This document shows, one piece after another, positions 49,054 through 58,186 of a DNA stretch of 64,000 nucleotides. The position numbers and the translations under genes were made by a program. The stretch's first letter is position 1; every line of letters starts with the position of its first letter. Source of the DNA: Polyangia bacterium. Its GTDB lineage: Bacteria; Myxococcota_A; Polyangia; Fen-1088. The notes under the pieces were generated by a model that saw nothing but the letters and a program-made list of their open reading frames with translations, was not told where the DNA came from and made no database searches. The stretch is from NCBI GenBank assembly GCA_036268875.1, contig DATATI010000029.1, positions 186,001-250,000 on the forward strand, written 5' to 3'.

Positions 49054-50234
49054 CGCGTTCCCACCATGGCCTTGGCGGTCACGACGGCCGGCTGCGCGCC
49101 ACAGGCCAGCGCCTTCATCTGTGTCGCTGACAAGGCCAAATTGTAGACCGCCAGCTCGTCCAATGCGCCAGCAAATCGATTGGTGATCGCGGTGGCCGGC
49201 ATCACCGCCGCGGGATCTTCATCACCACCCATCAGCAGCGCGGTCTCTTCCGCACCAAATTGCAGCGCGAATGAGACCCGCCCGAAAGTATCGCCGTTGA
49301 CGAACAGCTCGACGCCGGGGGTGGGCCCGGTATCGGTGTACGTCATCGCCAGGTGCATCCACCTACCATCGGTCGGCAACGGTTGATTGGCCGTGAGATC
49401 GACGTTGGTGCCGTTGGCGGTGTGCAGCTGAGCGCGCAACTGTCCGCCCGCGACACTGAATCGGTAGAGGTATCCTTTCGGACCGGCTGCTCGACGGGAC
49501 AGCAGCGAACCGTCGGGGGGGCTGCCGACGGGAAATTTCGCCCACGCCGACACCGTGATCCCGTCGCTGATCTTGTTCACCGCGCTGGTGTCGGTCCCCT
49601 CGACCGAGATCCAGGCGCCGTTGGTCCCGCCGTGCAACGACAGCCCGGAACCAAAGCGGCCGCTGACCCACGACGCCCCGCCAAGGAGAGCGTTCACCGT
49701 CGTCACCAGATGATTGACGGACGAATCGTTGATCGTCGGATTGCCGCTGTCTTCGTCGAGCTGCAAATAGACGATGAGCCCGGTCGACAGATCAATGACC
49801 CCGGACGGCGGCGTGCAGACCGGCCAGTCGGGCGGTGCCACCTCGGCGGCGTCGGGAGGTTGATCGACAGCGGCGTCCTGGCCGCCGGTGCCTGCCTGGC
49901 CGCCGGTGCCTACCGGGCCGCCGGTGCCTGCCTGGCCGCCGGTGCCTGCCGGGCCGCCGGTGCCCTGACCGCCTTCGCTTGCGACGTCGGACGACGGGGT
50001 GTCTGTCTGATCAACGGTGGCGTCGTTGCCTGCGGCGCGAGCGTCGGTGGCGGCGTCGGCGGCGACCGCCTTCACGCAGGCGCCAGCCGCGCACGCCGGA
50101 TAGTCGGTCGGACAATCCTGCGGCCCGCTGCAGACGATCTTGTTAAGCGGCAGCGTGGGCGAGAAAGAACAACCAAACACGAACGCCGGCACCACCCAGA
50201 CACCGAAAGCAAGCGCCATTCGCGCCGTCAACAT
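49050..50234 (-). CDS. LamG-domain lipoprotein with GTGGQ linker
   Basis: 394 residues. Signal peptide ends with lipobox VFGC. A short Cys motif (CSGPQDCPTDYPACAAGAC) and an acidic/Gly linker made of GTGG(Q/P)AGTGG repeats follow. The C-terminal half is a concanavalin-like LamG jellyroll (FSVAGGQLRAQLHTANG, WMHLAMTYTDTG, GVELFVNGDTFGRVSF, ALDELAVYNLALSATQ), typical of carbohydrate or adhesion domains. Probably surface-attached. Operon with the TPR gene. Confidence 0.8.
   Translation of the reverse strand: MLTARMALAFGVWVVPAFVFGCSFSPTLPLNKIVCSGPQDCPTDYPACAAGACVKAVAADAATDARAAGNDATVDQTDTPSSDVASEGGQGTGGPAGTGGQAGTGGPVGTGGQAGTGGQDAAVDQPPDAAEVAPPDWPVCTPPSGVIDLSTGLIVYLQLDEDSGNPTINDSSVNHLVTTVNALLGGASWVSGRFGSGLSLHGGTNGAWISVEGTDTSAVNKISDGITVSAWAKFPVGSPPDGSLLSRRAAGPKGYLYRFSVAGGQLRAQLHTANGTNVDLTANQPLPTDGRWMHLAMTYTDTGPTPGVELFVNGDTFGRVSFALQFGAEETALLMGGDEDPAAVMPATAITNRFAGALDELAVYNLALSATQMKALACGAQPAVVTAKAMVGTR
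49881..49970 (-). repeat. Five tandem 18-bp units in the LamG lipoprotein linker
   Basis: Unit GCCGCCGGTGCCTGCCTG and variants, five copies, coding for (GTGGQA/GTGGPV) hexapeptides. Copies 1 and 3 are identical. Such arrays vary in length by slippage. Confidence 0.85.
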
Positions 50235-50276
50235 CGGCGCCTCTCGCGCGCTATGCTGCCGGCAAAGGGAGGGTTC

Positions 50277-50741
50277 ATGTCAGAGCACAAGGCATCAATT
50301 CATTGGGAGCGCAGCGGACCGGACATGTTGAAAGGAAAATTTTCCCGAGAACACACCTGGGTATTTGACGGCGGGTTAACCGTCAAAGCTTCAGCCTCGC
50401 CATCAGTTGTTCCGGCACCGTATTCAAACCCAGCCGGCGTCGATCCGGAGGAGGCCTTCGTCGCCTCGTTGTCCAGTTGCCACATGCTGACCTATATATA
50501 CTTGGCTTCCAGGCAAGGGTTTCTGATCGACAGCTATCGTGACGACGCGGTGGGCGTTTTGTCCAAGAATGACCAGGGCGCTCTTTGGATCAGCGCGGTG
50601 ACGCTGCGCCCCCAAATCATTTACAGCGGCGAAAAGCGACCGACTCCCGCCGAAGAAGACGAGCTGCATCATCGCGCGCACGAGCAGTGCTTCATCTCGA
50701 ATTCGGTGAAGACCGCGGTGACTGTGGCGGCGTCCGAATAA
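50277..50741 (+). CDS. OsmC-family peroxidase
   Basis: 154 residues from ATG 50277, with AAAGGGAGGG upstream. The OsmC fold has the two redox cysteines in LSSCHMLTYIYLAS and HEQCFISNSVKT. OsmC/Ohr enzymes reduce organic hydroperoxides. The longer open frame upstream lies over the LamG gene and is rejected. It is divergent from the LamG gene. Confidence 0.9.
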   Translation: MSEHKASIHWERSGPDMLKGKFSREHTWVFDGGLTVKASASPSVVPAPYSNPAGVDPEEAFVASLSSCHMLTYIYLASRQGFLIDSYRDDAVGVLSKNDQGALWISAVTLRPQIIYSGEKRPTPAEEDELHHRAHEQCFISNSVKTAVTVAASE

Positions 50742-50793
50742 TTTGCTGAACAAACGGCCCAGCTGGGAGGCCTGCGGGCCGCGCGCGTGACGT

Positions 50794-52614
50794 CTAGTTA
50801 GGACGGATCGGCGGCCCGCCTGTAGGCGGCAAGCTGATGATCGGCATACACTTGCCGCCGTCATTGCACATCTCGATGAGCGGTTTGCAACCGGGCGCGC
50901 ACGATCCATTGCAACCGTCGTCGCCGCACTCCTTGCCGCCGCACTTTGGCGTGCACTTCACGCCGCAGCCGCCATTGGGGCCGGCACCGCAGACCTGACC
51001 GTCGGGGCAGCAGGTGCCGTTGCAGTTGTCGAGGGCGCCGCAGCTGCACTTGAAGTCAGCGCCGCAAGTCTGGTTGTTAGGGCAAGCGGTGCACTTCGTG
51101 CCGCAGCCGTTGTCGTCTCCGCAGTTCTTGCCGACGCAACTGGGAACGCACGGCTTGACGCACGCGCCTGCCGCGCTGCAGATCTCCCCGGCGCCGCAGC
51201 AGGTGTCCCCGCACTTGGCGACGTTGGCCGGACAGACGCAGGCATTTGCCCCGTTGCACGTCTGGTTGCCCGGGCACTTGCCGCTGCAGGTCTCGCCGCA
51301 GGTGTCGGGATCGCCGCAGTTCTTGTTCGCGCAGACCGGGACGCACATGCACTGGCCGGCCGCGGTGCAGGTCTGAGCAGTCGGGCACGTCCCGCACATG
51401 CCGCCGCAGCCGTCGGGGCCGCACTTCTTGCCACTGCATGCTGGAACGCACATGCACTGGCCGGCCGCGGTGCAGGTCTGAGCAGTCGGGCACGTCCCGC
51501 ACATGCCGCCGCAGCTGTCGGGGCCGCACTTCTTTCCGCCGCAGTTAGGTACACAGACGCACTGGCCGTTGCCGTTGCAGGTCTGACCCGAGGGGCAGGC
51601 GCCACAACATTGGTTGTTGGGAATGCAGTTGCCGTTGCACAGCTTCTGTCCGGCGCAACATTGCCCGTTCGGGATGCAGACACCGTTGCCGCACGACTTC
51701 GGTTGCGCGGAAGGACAGCCGCAATTGCGGTTGTTGCAAACCTCGACACCGGCGCACTGGTGTCCACAGCTGCCGCAGTTGTTCTTGTCAGAGACGACGT
51801 CCTGACAATGACCGCACCACAGTTGACCGCCGGCGCAGCAATCGTTGAGATTGGCCACACAGGTGTTCTGCTTGTTCGGGCAATTCTGCCGGCCGCCCGG
51901 ACAGCCGCAGTTGGTGCCGTTGCAGACGTAGTCGCCGTTGCAGCGGTTGCCGCAATCGCCGCAGTTGTCGTGGTTGTTGATCACGTTGGTGCAGATGTTG
52001 GTGCAGACCTTGTTGGGGTTCTCGCAACGACAGACCCGCGCCACGCAGGCCTCGGCATCGTGGCAAGGGTTCGCGCACAGGCCGCAGTTGTTGTAGTTCG
52101 TGTCCAGCTTGACGCAGGACTGGCCGCACTTGGTTTCGCCCTGGCCACACATCGTGGCGCACTTGCCATCGCTGCAGAATTGACCCTGCGGGCACGCTTT
52201 GCCGCACAGGCCACAGTTCTGGGAATCGCTGAACAGGTCGGTGCAACCGCCGGTCGGACAGTTGGTCTGGCCCTGGGCGCAGATGGTTTCACACTGCCCG
52301 GTCGGCAAGCAGATCTGACCATCCAAACACGCCGGCGCGCAGGTGATAGGAATGTCGATGGGCCCGGTGTCGATGTTGGTGCCGTCATCGGACGAATCAA
52401 CAGGCGCATTGTCGAACGCCGGCGCGTCGACAGCCGAATCGCGGCCAGAACCCGCCGTGTCCCCTTGGCGCGTGTCACCGCGGCCCTGAACCGACGAACC
52501 GTCGCCCAAGTCGGCGTCGCGCACCGGCGTGTTGCCTCCGCACCCCCACACCAACAGTGCTGGCAGCAGCCAACCCAGGCGACGCGACAGGTTCTGGTCA
52601 GACGTTCTCGCCAT
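50794..52614 (-). CDS. Cys-rich repeat lipoprotein (EGF/knot-like)
   Basis: 606 residues, more than 100 Cys. Signal peptide ends with VWGC lipobox; GGGGGAG lies upstream. After an Asp/Ser-rich linker, about fifteen short modules of CxxCxxGxxC-type follow (TNCPTGGCTDLFSDSQNCGLCGKAC etc.), then GKKCGPDGCGGMCGTCPTAQTC units. Part of the repeat is a recent duplication (51341-51550). Such proteins are numerous in Polyangia; none has a known function. Disulfide-rich extracellular adhesion or shielding is plausible (inference). Confidence 0.85.
   Translation of the reverse strand: MARTSDQNLSRRLGWLLPALLVWGCGGNTPVRDADLGDGSSVQGRGDTRQGDTAGSGRDSAVDAPAFDNAPVDSSDDGTNIDTGPIDIPITCAPACLDGQICLPTGQCETICAQGQTNCPTGGCTDLFSDSQNCGLCGKACPQGQFCSDGKCATMCGQGETKCGQSCVKLDTNYNNCGLCANPCHDAEACVARVCRCENPNKVCTNICTNVINNHDNCGDCGNRCNGDYVCNGTNCGCPGGRQNCPNKQNTCVANLNDCCAGGQLWCGHCQDVVSDKNNCGSCGHQCAGVEVCNNRNCGCPSAQPKSCGNGVCIPNGQCCAGQKLCNGNCIPNNQCCGACPSGQTCNGNGQCVCVPNCGGKKCGPDSCGGMCGTCPTAQTCTAAGQCMCVPACSGKKCGPDGCGGMCGTCPTAQTCTAAGQCMCVPVCANKNCGDPDTCGETCSGKCPGNQTCNGANACVCPANVAKCGDTCCGAGEICSAAGACVKPCVPSCVGKNCGDDNGCGTKCTACPNNQTCGADFKCSCGALDNCNGTCCPDGQVCGAGPNGGCGVKCTPKCGGKECGDDGCNGSCAPGCKPLIEMCNDGGKCMPIISLPPTGGPPIRPN
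51341..51550 (-). repeat. Tandem 105-bp duplication in the Cys-rich lipoprotein
   Basis: Two adjacent 105-base units (51341-51445, 51446-51550), the first about 90 bases nearly identical (only a few mismatches), the last 15 diverged. Encodes a 35-residue Cys-rich module. Confidence 0.85.
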
Positions 52615-52642
52615 GCACTCCCCCTTTACGGACGGCGCCTAC

Positions 52643-53431
52643 TCACTGCGTGACGCAGGCTCGATCGTTCTTGCATGCATTTGTACTGACGCAAGACCTG
52701 CCCGTGGCGTTCCCGCCGGTCTCGCAACAACAGGTTCCCATCGTTGGACACAATGTATTCACGCAGCGCGCGGTGCGGTTGGTGGGTTGATTGCAGAAGC
52801 TGGTGACGCACAGGTCGAACTGATTGCGGCAGGCTTCCACGATGGTCGGCACCTGCGGGACCTGGCAAACGCCCGAGATGCAAATCATGTCCAGCACCGC
52901 CGGCACGTCCATCACCACCTGGCCGCAGGCCTGACCGCAGGTCATCCGTTCGCGGGTCTTGTCGGCGGCGCAGACGCCGTCCTTTTGCCCGGTCTTGGCC
53001 ATCGAACAGCCGTTGCAGCGCATGGGATCGTCGCCTTCGCAGGCGGTGTTGCAACAGAACCCGTCGACGCAGAACTTGCTGTGACACCAGCTATTCGCCT
53101 GGCAGGACTGGCCGTTCATCAGGTCGGTGGGCGGCGGCTTATCCACCGGCAAATCGACGGGCACGTCGACGATGTCCACGGCCAGATCAGGGGCGGTGTC
53201 GACCCTGTCCGCCGCGTCGCCATCGCTGGCCGCATCGCCGTCGCCCGGGCTGTCGCTGGCTTCGGCGACATCATGAGCATCGCCGATTTCCGACGTAATC
53301 AGGTCGTTTCCGCGCGAGGGCGGGGCATCTGCCACCGGTCCGCCGTCGACTTTTGGGGCCGGCGCGCTGGAGCACGCCACGGCGGCGCAACAGACACAGA
53401 CCAAAGCTATGCGAATCAAAGCGCGGCTCAT
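52643..53431 (-). CDS. Cys-rich lipoprotein with Asp-rich linker
   Basis: 262 residues from ATG 53431. Lipobox AVAC (CCAAVAC). Acidic linker (DGDAASDGDAADRVD), then a Cys-rich part (CQANSWCHSKFCVDGFCCNTACEGDDPMRCNGCSMAKTGQKDGVC) with the pattern of myxobacterial MYXO/Cys-rich modules, and a C-terminal region with further Cys. It is downstream of the 50794-52614 gene start by 28 bases (same strand, upstream in transcription) and may form an operon with it. Function unknown. Confidence 0.8.
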   Translation of the reverse strand: MSRALIRIALVCVCCAAVACSSAPAPKVDGGPVADAPPSRGNDLITSEIGDAHDVAEASDSPGDGDAASDGDAADRVDTAPDLAVDIVDVPVDLPVDKPPPTDLMNGQSCQANSWCHSKFCVDGFCCNTACEGDDPMRCNGCSMAKTGQKDGVCAADKTRERMTCGQACGQVVMDVPAVLDMICISGVCQVPQVPTIVEACRNQFDLCVTSFCNQPTNRTARCVNTLCPTMGTCCCETGGNATGRSCVSTNACKNDRACVTQ

Positions 53432-53563
53432 CGAGCTCGACCTACCCCCAAGTTGCGGCAAGATTCTAGACAGCCGCAGCAATATCTGCCATCAATTTTC
53501 CGTATCCGGCCGCACCGCAGCACATGTAAATATATAACGGCAACGCCGGTACAATCGCCGGCG

Positions 53564-55384
53564 CTGCGAATTTTCCTCGCGCTGCTCGTCGTCTTCGCAG
53601 CGCTGACCGGGAATGCTTTCGGCCGCGGCTACCAGGATTTAGGCGTGCGGGAAAAGGAAGCGGTGGACGAAGCGCTGGCCCTGCGCAGCCTGATCGTGGA
53701 CCCACAACCGGACGGCAAAATTATCGGCGCCGTGCAGGTGGTGAACCTGGACGTGTTCACCGACCGCGATCTCTTCCTCGCCTGGTTCAACCGTTTTCAC
53801 TGGACCACCAAGGAAGAAATGATCCGCCGCGAGGCCTTGTTTCATCCCGGCGAGCCTTACAAACAGAACCTAGTCGACGAGACCGCGCGCAATTTGGAAA
53901 GCCCGGTCTACACCAGCGCGCTGGGCATCGTCGCCGTGCAGTCGAGCAAGCCGGGCTTCGTCGACGTCCTGATCGTCACCCGCGATCTGTGGAGCCTGCG
54001 GCTTAACACCGACTTTCAATACCAGGCCGGCGACCTGCTGTCGGCGACGGCCTCGCTGGCGGAGAACAACCTGTTTGGTCATCGCAAATACCTGGCCCTG
54101 GTGACCGACCTGGATCTGGGCAAGGTCGACGCCGGCCCGTCTTACTTTGACCCCAACATCGCCGGCACCCGCCTCACCACCACCGTCGACCTGCGCTTGC
54201 TGTTTTCGCGGCAGACCCAGGATGTGGAAGGCTCGTACGCGCACCTGGGGTTCGGGTACCCGTTATTCGCGCTGGATACACCGTGGGGGTTCGGCGTCGA
54301 TTACAGCTACTACGATCAAGTGGTGCGGGTGTTTCAGGGCAACAGCCTGCGCCAGCTGCCCTTCACCGCCGACGACGGCACGACGCAGGTGTTCCGTCCT
54401 TACGCCTACCGGCTGCGGACGTTCGGGGGAACCGCCGCCATCACCCGTCGCTATCACGCTCATGGGGTCGTGCAAGAGGTCAGCGGCGGCCATCGGCTGT
54501 CGCTGACGCGGCCGTCGCTGCTGCCCGATTTCCCCAACGACCCCGGCGTCACTCAGATGTTCGAGGATAGGATCTTCCCCCGCCTGGTGGGGTACGTCTC
54601 GTCGCTATACGCGAGCTATCACATCTTCACGCCGCGCTATCGCATTTACCGCGACCTCAACACGTTCGATCTGCGCGAGACCGCGACGCTGGGGCCTTCG
54701 GCGACGGTGCTGGCCCAACGGGCCGATCAACTGTTCGGGTCGGCCTATCAATACTGGTTTCTCAGCGCCGACGCCGGCTGGACGTTCTCCCTTGCCGACG
54801 GTTTGCAGACGGTGGGCCTCAGTTGGTCGGTGCGTCTGCACGACGGCACCTGGAGCGACGAGGCCCTTTCCGCCAACGTCTTCATCGCCACGCCGGTCAT
54901 CGCGCACGCGCTGCGCTTGGTGGGCTCGCTGGTGACGAACCTGGTCTTCGACAACGAACAGAACACCCTGGTCACCGTCGGTGGCGATTCGGGCCTGCGC
55001 GGTTATGCGGTGGGCGAGTTCCTCGGGCAAAACGGAATGATCGGTCACCTGGAGGTTCGCTCGATGGCGCTGCCGGTGCTGTCGCTGCGCGCGGGCGGCC
55101 TGGTCTTCTATGACGTCGGCGATGTTCCGCCCGTCGGATCGGTCGCCGCCGCCTTACCCAGCGACCAGGACAACATCTTTCACCGCACCTTCGACGCCCT
55201 GCGGAGCTTTCACGCCTACCAGGACGTTGGCCTCGGGCTGCGGGTGCTGATCCCGCAGTTCAATACTTACGTCTTGCGCCTGGATTGGGCCTTCGCTCTC
55301 AATGACGACACGCTGCCGTCCCCGGTGCAAACGCGCGCGGGCTGGCCGGGGCGGTTCTCCGCCGGGTTCATGCAGGCCTTCTGA
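53564..55384 (+). CDS. Omp85-superfamily outer-membrane protein, start codon non-standard
   Basis: About 606 residues. No ATG, GTG or TTG gives a proper N-terminus. The CTG at 53564 would start RIFLALLVVFAALTGNAFG, a perfect signal peptide, and is used here; TTG 53453 would add 37 unrelated residues. The N-terminal part (ALRSLIVDPQPDGKIIGAVQVVNLDVFTDRD) looks POTRA-like; the barrel contains GGDSGLRGYAVGEFLGQNGMIGHLEVRS, the Omp85 LRGY motif, and ends GFMQAF with terminal Phe. Omp85 proteins insert or export outer-membrane or secreted proteins or lipids. It is not BamA itself, since only one short N-domain is seen. Confidence 0.8.
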   Translation: MRIFLALLVVFAALTGNAFGRGYQDLGVREKEAVDEALALRSLIVDPQPDGKIIGAVQVVNLDVFTDRDLFLAWFNRFHWTTKEEMIRREALFHPGEPYKQNLVDETARNLESPVYTSALGIVAVQSSKPGFVDVLIVTRDLWSLRLNTDFQYQAGDLLSATASLAENNLFGHRKYLALVTDLDLGKVDAGPSYFDPNIAGTRLTTTVDLRLLFSRQTQDVEGSYAHLGFGYPLFALDTPWGFGVDYSYYDQVVRVFQGNSLRQLPFTADDGTTQVFRPYAYRLRTFGGTAAITRRYHAHGVVQEVSGGHRLSLTRPSLLPDFPNDPGVTQMFEDRIFPRLVGYVSSLYASYHIFTPRYRIYRDLNTFDLRETATLGPSATVLAQRADQLFGSAYQYWFLSADAGWTFSLADGLQTVGLSWSVRLHDGTWSDEALSANVFIATPVIAHALRLVGSLVTNLVFDNEQNTLVTVGGDSGLRGYAVGEFLGQNGMIGHLEVRSMALPVLSLRAGGLVFYDVGDVPPVGSVAAALPSDQDNIFHRTFDALRSFHAYQDVGLGLRVLIPQFNTYVLRLDWAFALNDDTLPSPVQTRAGWPGRFSAGFMQAF

Positions 55385-56938
55385 TCAATAGAAATTGATC
55401 GGGACCATCTGCTCGATCGAATAGTACGGCGCCGCGGTGGCCGGGCCCATGACGTGGCCGAGGGGCGGCGAATCGCCGTCGACCGTGGTGGCGCTGAACG
55501 ACGCGGAGGCCATGCCGGTCTCGGCCACCACCCGCAGCGCCACCGGCGGGTTCTCGGTGACGAACTCGCCCGGCATGAACTGGTTGTGGCCGGGATCGGT
55601 CATGGTCCCCAGATCCATCGTCCCCCGCTGCAGCAGCACCGCCGGTTCGCGATAGCCGCTGAAGATGCAGCCGCGCACGACGATCATGCTGGAGAAGTTG
55701 TTCTCGAACAGGCCGACCACGTTGAAGATCGAATCGGTGACACTGAGGCTGTCGCCAAAAAAGTAGATCCCGCCGATGGCCGAGGTGGCCGACGAGATCT
55801 GGAACGTGCTGTTCGACACCGTCCCGGTGGTGTCGGGGCCCATCAGATCCAGAATGCCTTGAAACAGCGTGTTGGTAATGAGGACGTTGGCTTGCCCGAT
55901 CATGGCCACCGCGTTCGCCCCGCGGCTGTTGATCTGCGCGCTGTCGATCTTGACCTGCACGCGATTGCCCTCCATGCGGATGGCCTCTCCGTCTTTTTCA
56001 TCCAGGCTGCTGAGCACGCTGCCTTCGATCACCTGCAGGCTGCCGTCATCCGCTTCCCAGCGCACCGGCTTGGTGGCGGCGCTGGACACGCTGGTCTTTC
56101 CGCTGATGACCAGGGTGGCGCCGCTGGCGAACGGACTGACGTCAAAACCGGCGCCGTCGCCGGACGCCTGGACGTCGGTGACCTTGACCGTCGATCCCTT
56201 CCCGCTGATCTGCACCAGCGAATCAAGAGCCAGGTGCTGGATCACCCCGTCCGCCGCGATGACGATCTGTCCGGATAGCAGCGTCGTCGACGACGAATCA
56301 CCCTCCAGCGTGGCCTTTGGCGGCAGGTAATAGCGAACATAAGGATCAGAGTTGTCGCCGTGCACTCCGGCGTCGAGGTGAAGCGTGTCGCCCGGGCCGG
56401 CCACCTGCAAAGCGCGGGCGATGGTGCCAAAGGGACGGTCGCTGGCGCCGTCGTTCTGTTTGTCGTCGCCGTTCAAAGCGACCGTGATTGGCGAAACCGT
56501 GACCACGCCCGCCTGGCCCAGCATTTTCCGACCGCCCTGCGTGGTGAACGTCAGGCCCAGCGGACCGGGCGGCGTGCCAGAGGGAATGGTCACCGCCAGT
56601 CGGAAAGAGTTGGGTTTCGCATCGGACGGGCGAGTGAGTTTCAAGCTGCCAAGAACGATGTTGTCAGCGTCGCCGAGACCGGTGCCGTTCACCGTCAACT
56701 GGACCGTGCCGCCCTGGCGAACGATCGCGCGATCGGCGCTCACCTGGATCATCGCGCAGGTCGCGCCGTCGGGCAGACAAAGGTTGCTCAGCGGGCAACA
56801 GGCGTAGCCGGCGGTGCAGGGACAGCTTCGGTTGTCCTCGGAAAGCTGCGGGGTGCACCCCGCCCCCGCCCCGACGACGGCACCCCAAAGAGCGCACACC
56901 GCCAAAGCGTGAAAAGCACGAAGCGCAGGGCTAGCCAT
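55385..56938 (-). CDS. Beta-helix lipoprotein with TIG-like domain
   Basis: 517 residues from ATG 56938. Lipobox GAGAGC, then a Cys-rich segment (SCPCTAGYACCPLSNLC), a TIG/IPT-like beta-sandwich (IQVSADRAIVRQGGTVQLTVNGTGLGDADN) and a DUF1565-type right-handed beta-helix (FGTIARALQVAGPGDTLHLDAGVHGDN; later short N/G-turn repeats). No catalytic pattern seen. Its stop is directly adjacent to the convergent Omp85 gene stop. Confidence 0.8.
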   Translation of the reverse strand: MASPALRAFHALAVCALWGAVVGAGAGCTPQLSEDNRSCPCTAGYACCPLSNLCLPDGATCAMIQVSADRAIVRQGGTVQLTVNGTGLGDADNIVLGSLKLTRPSDAKPNSFRLAVTIPSGTPPGPLGLTFTTQGGRKMLGQAGVVTVSPITVALNGDDKQNDGASDRPFGTIARALQVAGPGDTLHLDAGVHGDNSDPYVRYYLPPKATLEGDSSSTTLLSGQIVIAADGVIQHLALDSLVQISGKGSTVKVTDVQASGDGAGFDVSPFASGATLVISGKTSVSSAATKPVRWEADDGSLQVIEGSVLSSLDEKDGEAIRMEGNRVQVKIDSAQINSRGANAVAMIGQANVLITNTLFQGILDLMGPDTTGTVSNSTFQISSATSAIGGIYFFGDSLSVTDSIFNVVGLFENNFSSMIVVRGCIFSGYREPAVLLQRGTMDLGTMTDPGHNQFMPGEFVTENPPVALRVVAETGMASASFSATTVDGDSPPLGHVMGPATAAPYYSIEQMVPINFY

Positions 56939-57061
56939 GAGGATTCTTCGTCGGGCTGACTCCCCGGCCGCCCGCCCAAAAACCTCGACCACCCTCCGTC
57001 AAAAACCGCTGGCCGGTTCGACTACTCTAACACGACCACCTGCGCCGGAAGTGCCGTTTTG

Positions 57062-58123
57062 CTATTCGACGATGGTGATCCAGCCGTGTGGATCGGGCTT
57101 CTGACCGTACTGGATGGCCGTGATGGTGTCGTAAAGGCGGCGGGCGGATTCGCCTGCCTGGCCGCCGTTGACCACCAGGCGTTCGCCCTTCCAACCAAGC
57201 TCGCCGACCGGAGTGATCACGGCGGCGGTTCCGCAGCCGAACACCTCACGCAGCGTGCCCTTCTTGTGCGCGTCGGTGAGTTCGCTGATGTCCAGTGAGC
57301 GTTCGGACACCGTGTGCCCCCATTCGCGCAGCAACGTCATCACGGAATCGCGGGTGATGCCGCCCAGGATGGTGCCGTCGAGGGCGGGTGTGATGAACTC
57401 GTCGCCGATGCGCGCCACCAGGTTCATGGTGCCGACCTCTTCGAGGTGACGGTGTTCGATGGCGTCGGTCCACAACACCTGGGCGAAGCCGCGCTTCTTC
57501 GCTTCCTCGGCGGCCAGCAGGCTGGCCACGTAGTTCGCGCCCGCCTTCACCGCGCCAAGGCCCCCCGGGGCCGCGCGCACGTATTTGTCTTCGATCCAGA
57601 TGCGCACCGGGCTGAAAACCTCGCCCGAGTACGCGCCCACCGGCGAAGCGATGATGAAAAACGTGTACAGCTTCGACGGACGCACGCCCAGAAATGGCTC
57701 GGTGGCGATCATCGTCGGACGGATGTACAGCGCCGTCCCCGGCGAGCTTGGCACCCAGTCACGATCGGTGTGCACGAAGGCGCGCAGCGCTTCAGTCATC
57801 AACTCGACGTCGATGGCCGGCATGCACAGGCGAGCGGCGCCTTCGGCCATCCGACGGCAGTGCCGATCGGCGCGAAACAACCGGATGCGCCCGTCGACGC
57901 CCCGAAAGCCTTTCAGGCCGTCGAACAGCTCCTGGCCGTAATGAAAAACCGCCGCCGCCGGATCCAGCACCAGCGGCCCGTAAGGCACGATCCGCGGGTT
58001 CAACCAGCCCCGGCCGTCTTCGTAGTCAATGACCGCCATGTGGTCGGTGAAGATCCGACCGAACACCAATTCAGAATCCTGGGGTCGCGGTTGGCAGGTG
58101 GCGGCAAGCTGAATCGAGATCAT
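57062..58123 (-). CDS. ilvE: Branched-chain amino acid aminotransferase
   Basis: 353 residues from ATG 58123. Fold-type IV PLP enzyme: FGRIFTDHMAVIDYEDGRGW, FHYGQELFDGLKGFRG, catalytic Lys in GLGAVKAGANYVASLLA, GTMNLVARI, ITRDSVMTLLREWGHTVSERSL and FGCGTAAVITPVG. It transfers amino groups to make Leu, Ile and Val. The long frame upstream of 58123 is not used. Confidence 0.95.
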   Translation of the reverse strand: MISIQLAATCQPRPQDSELVFGRIFTDHMAVIDYEDGRGWLNPRIVPYGPLVLDPAAAVFHYGQELFDGLKGFRGVDGRIRLFRADRHCRRMAEGAARLCMPAIDVELMTEALRAFVHTDRDWVPSSPGTALYIRPTMIATEPFLGVRPSKLYTFFIIASPVGAYSGEVFSPVRIWIEDKYVRAAPGGLGAVKAGANYVASLLAAEEAKKRGFAQVLWTDAIEHRHLEEVGTMNLVARIGDEFITPALDGTILGGITRDSVMTLLREWGHTVSERSLDISELTDAHKKGTLREVFGCGTAAVITPVGELGWKGERLVVNGGQAGESARRLYDTITAIQYGQKPDPHGWITIVE

Positions 58124-58186
58124 GGCGCTGGGTCGGAGAATATCCCCTCGCCGCCGGCGATGCACGTCCGGGTGAGGGCGCGCCGC

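Noticed and set aside
49353-50276. N-terminal extension of the OsmC frame
   Set aside because: It is antisense to the LamG lipoprotein and has RR/HH composition; ATG 50277 has a strong ribosome binding site.
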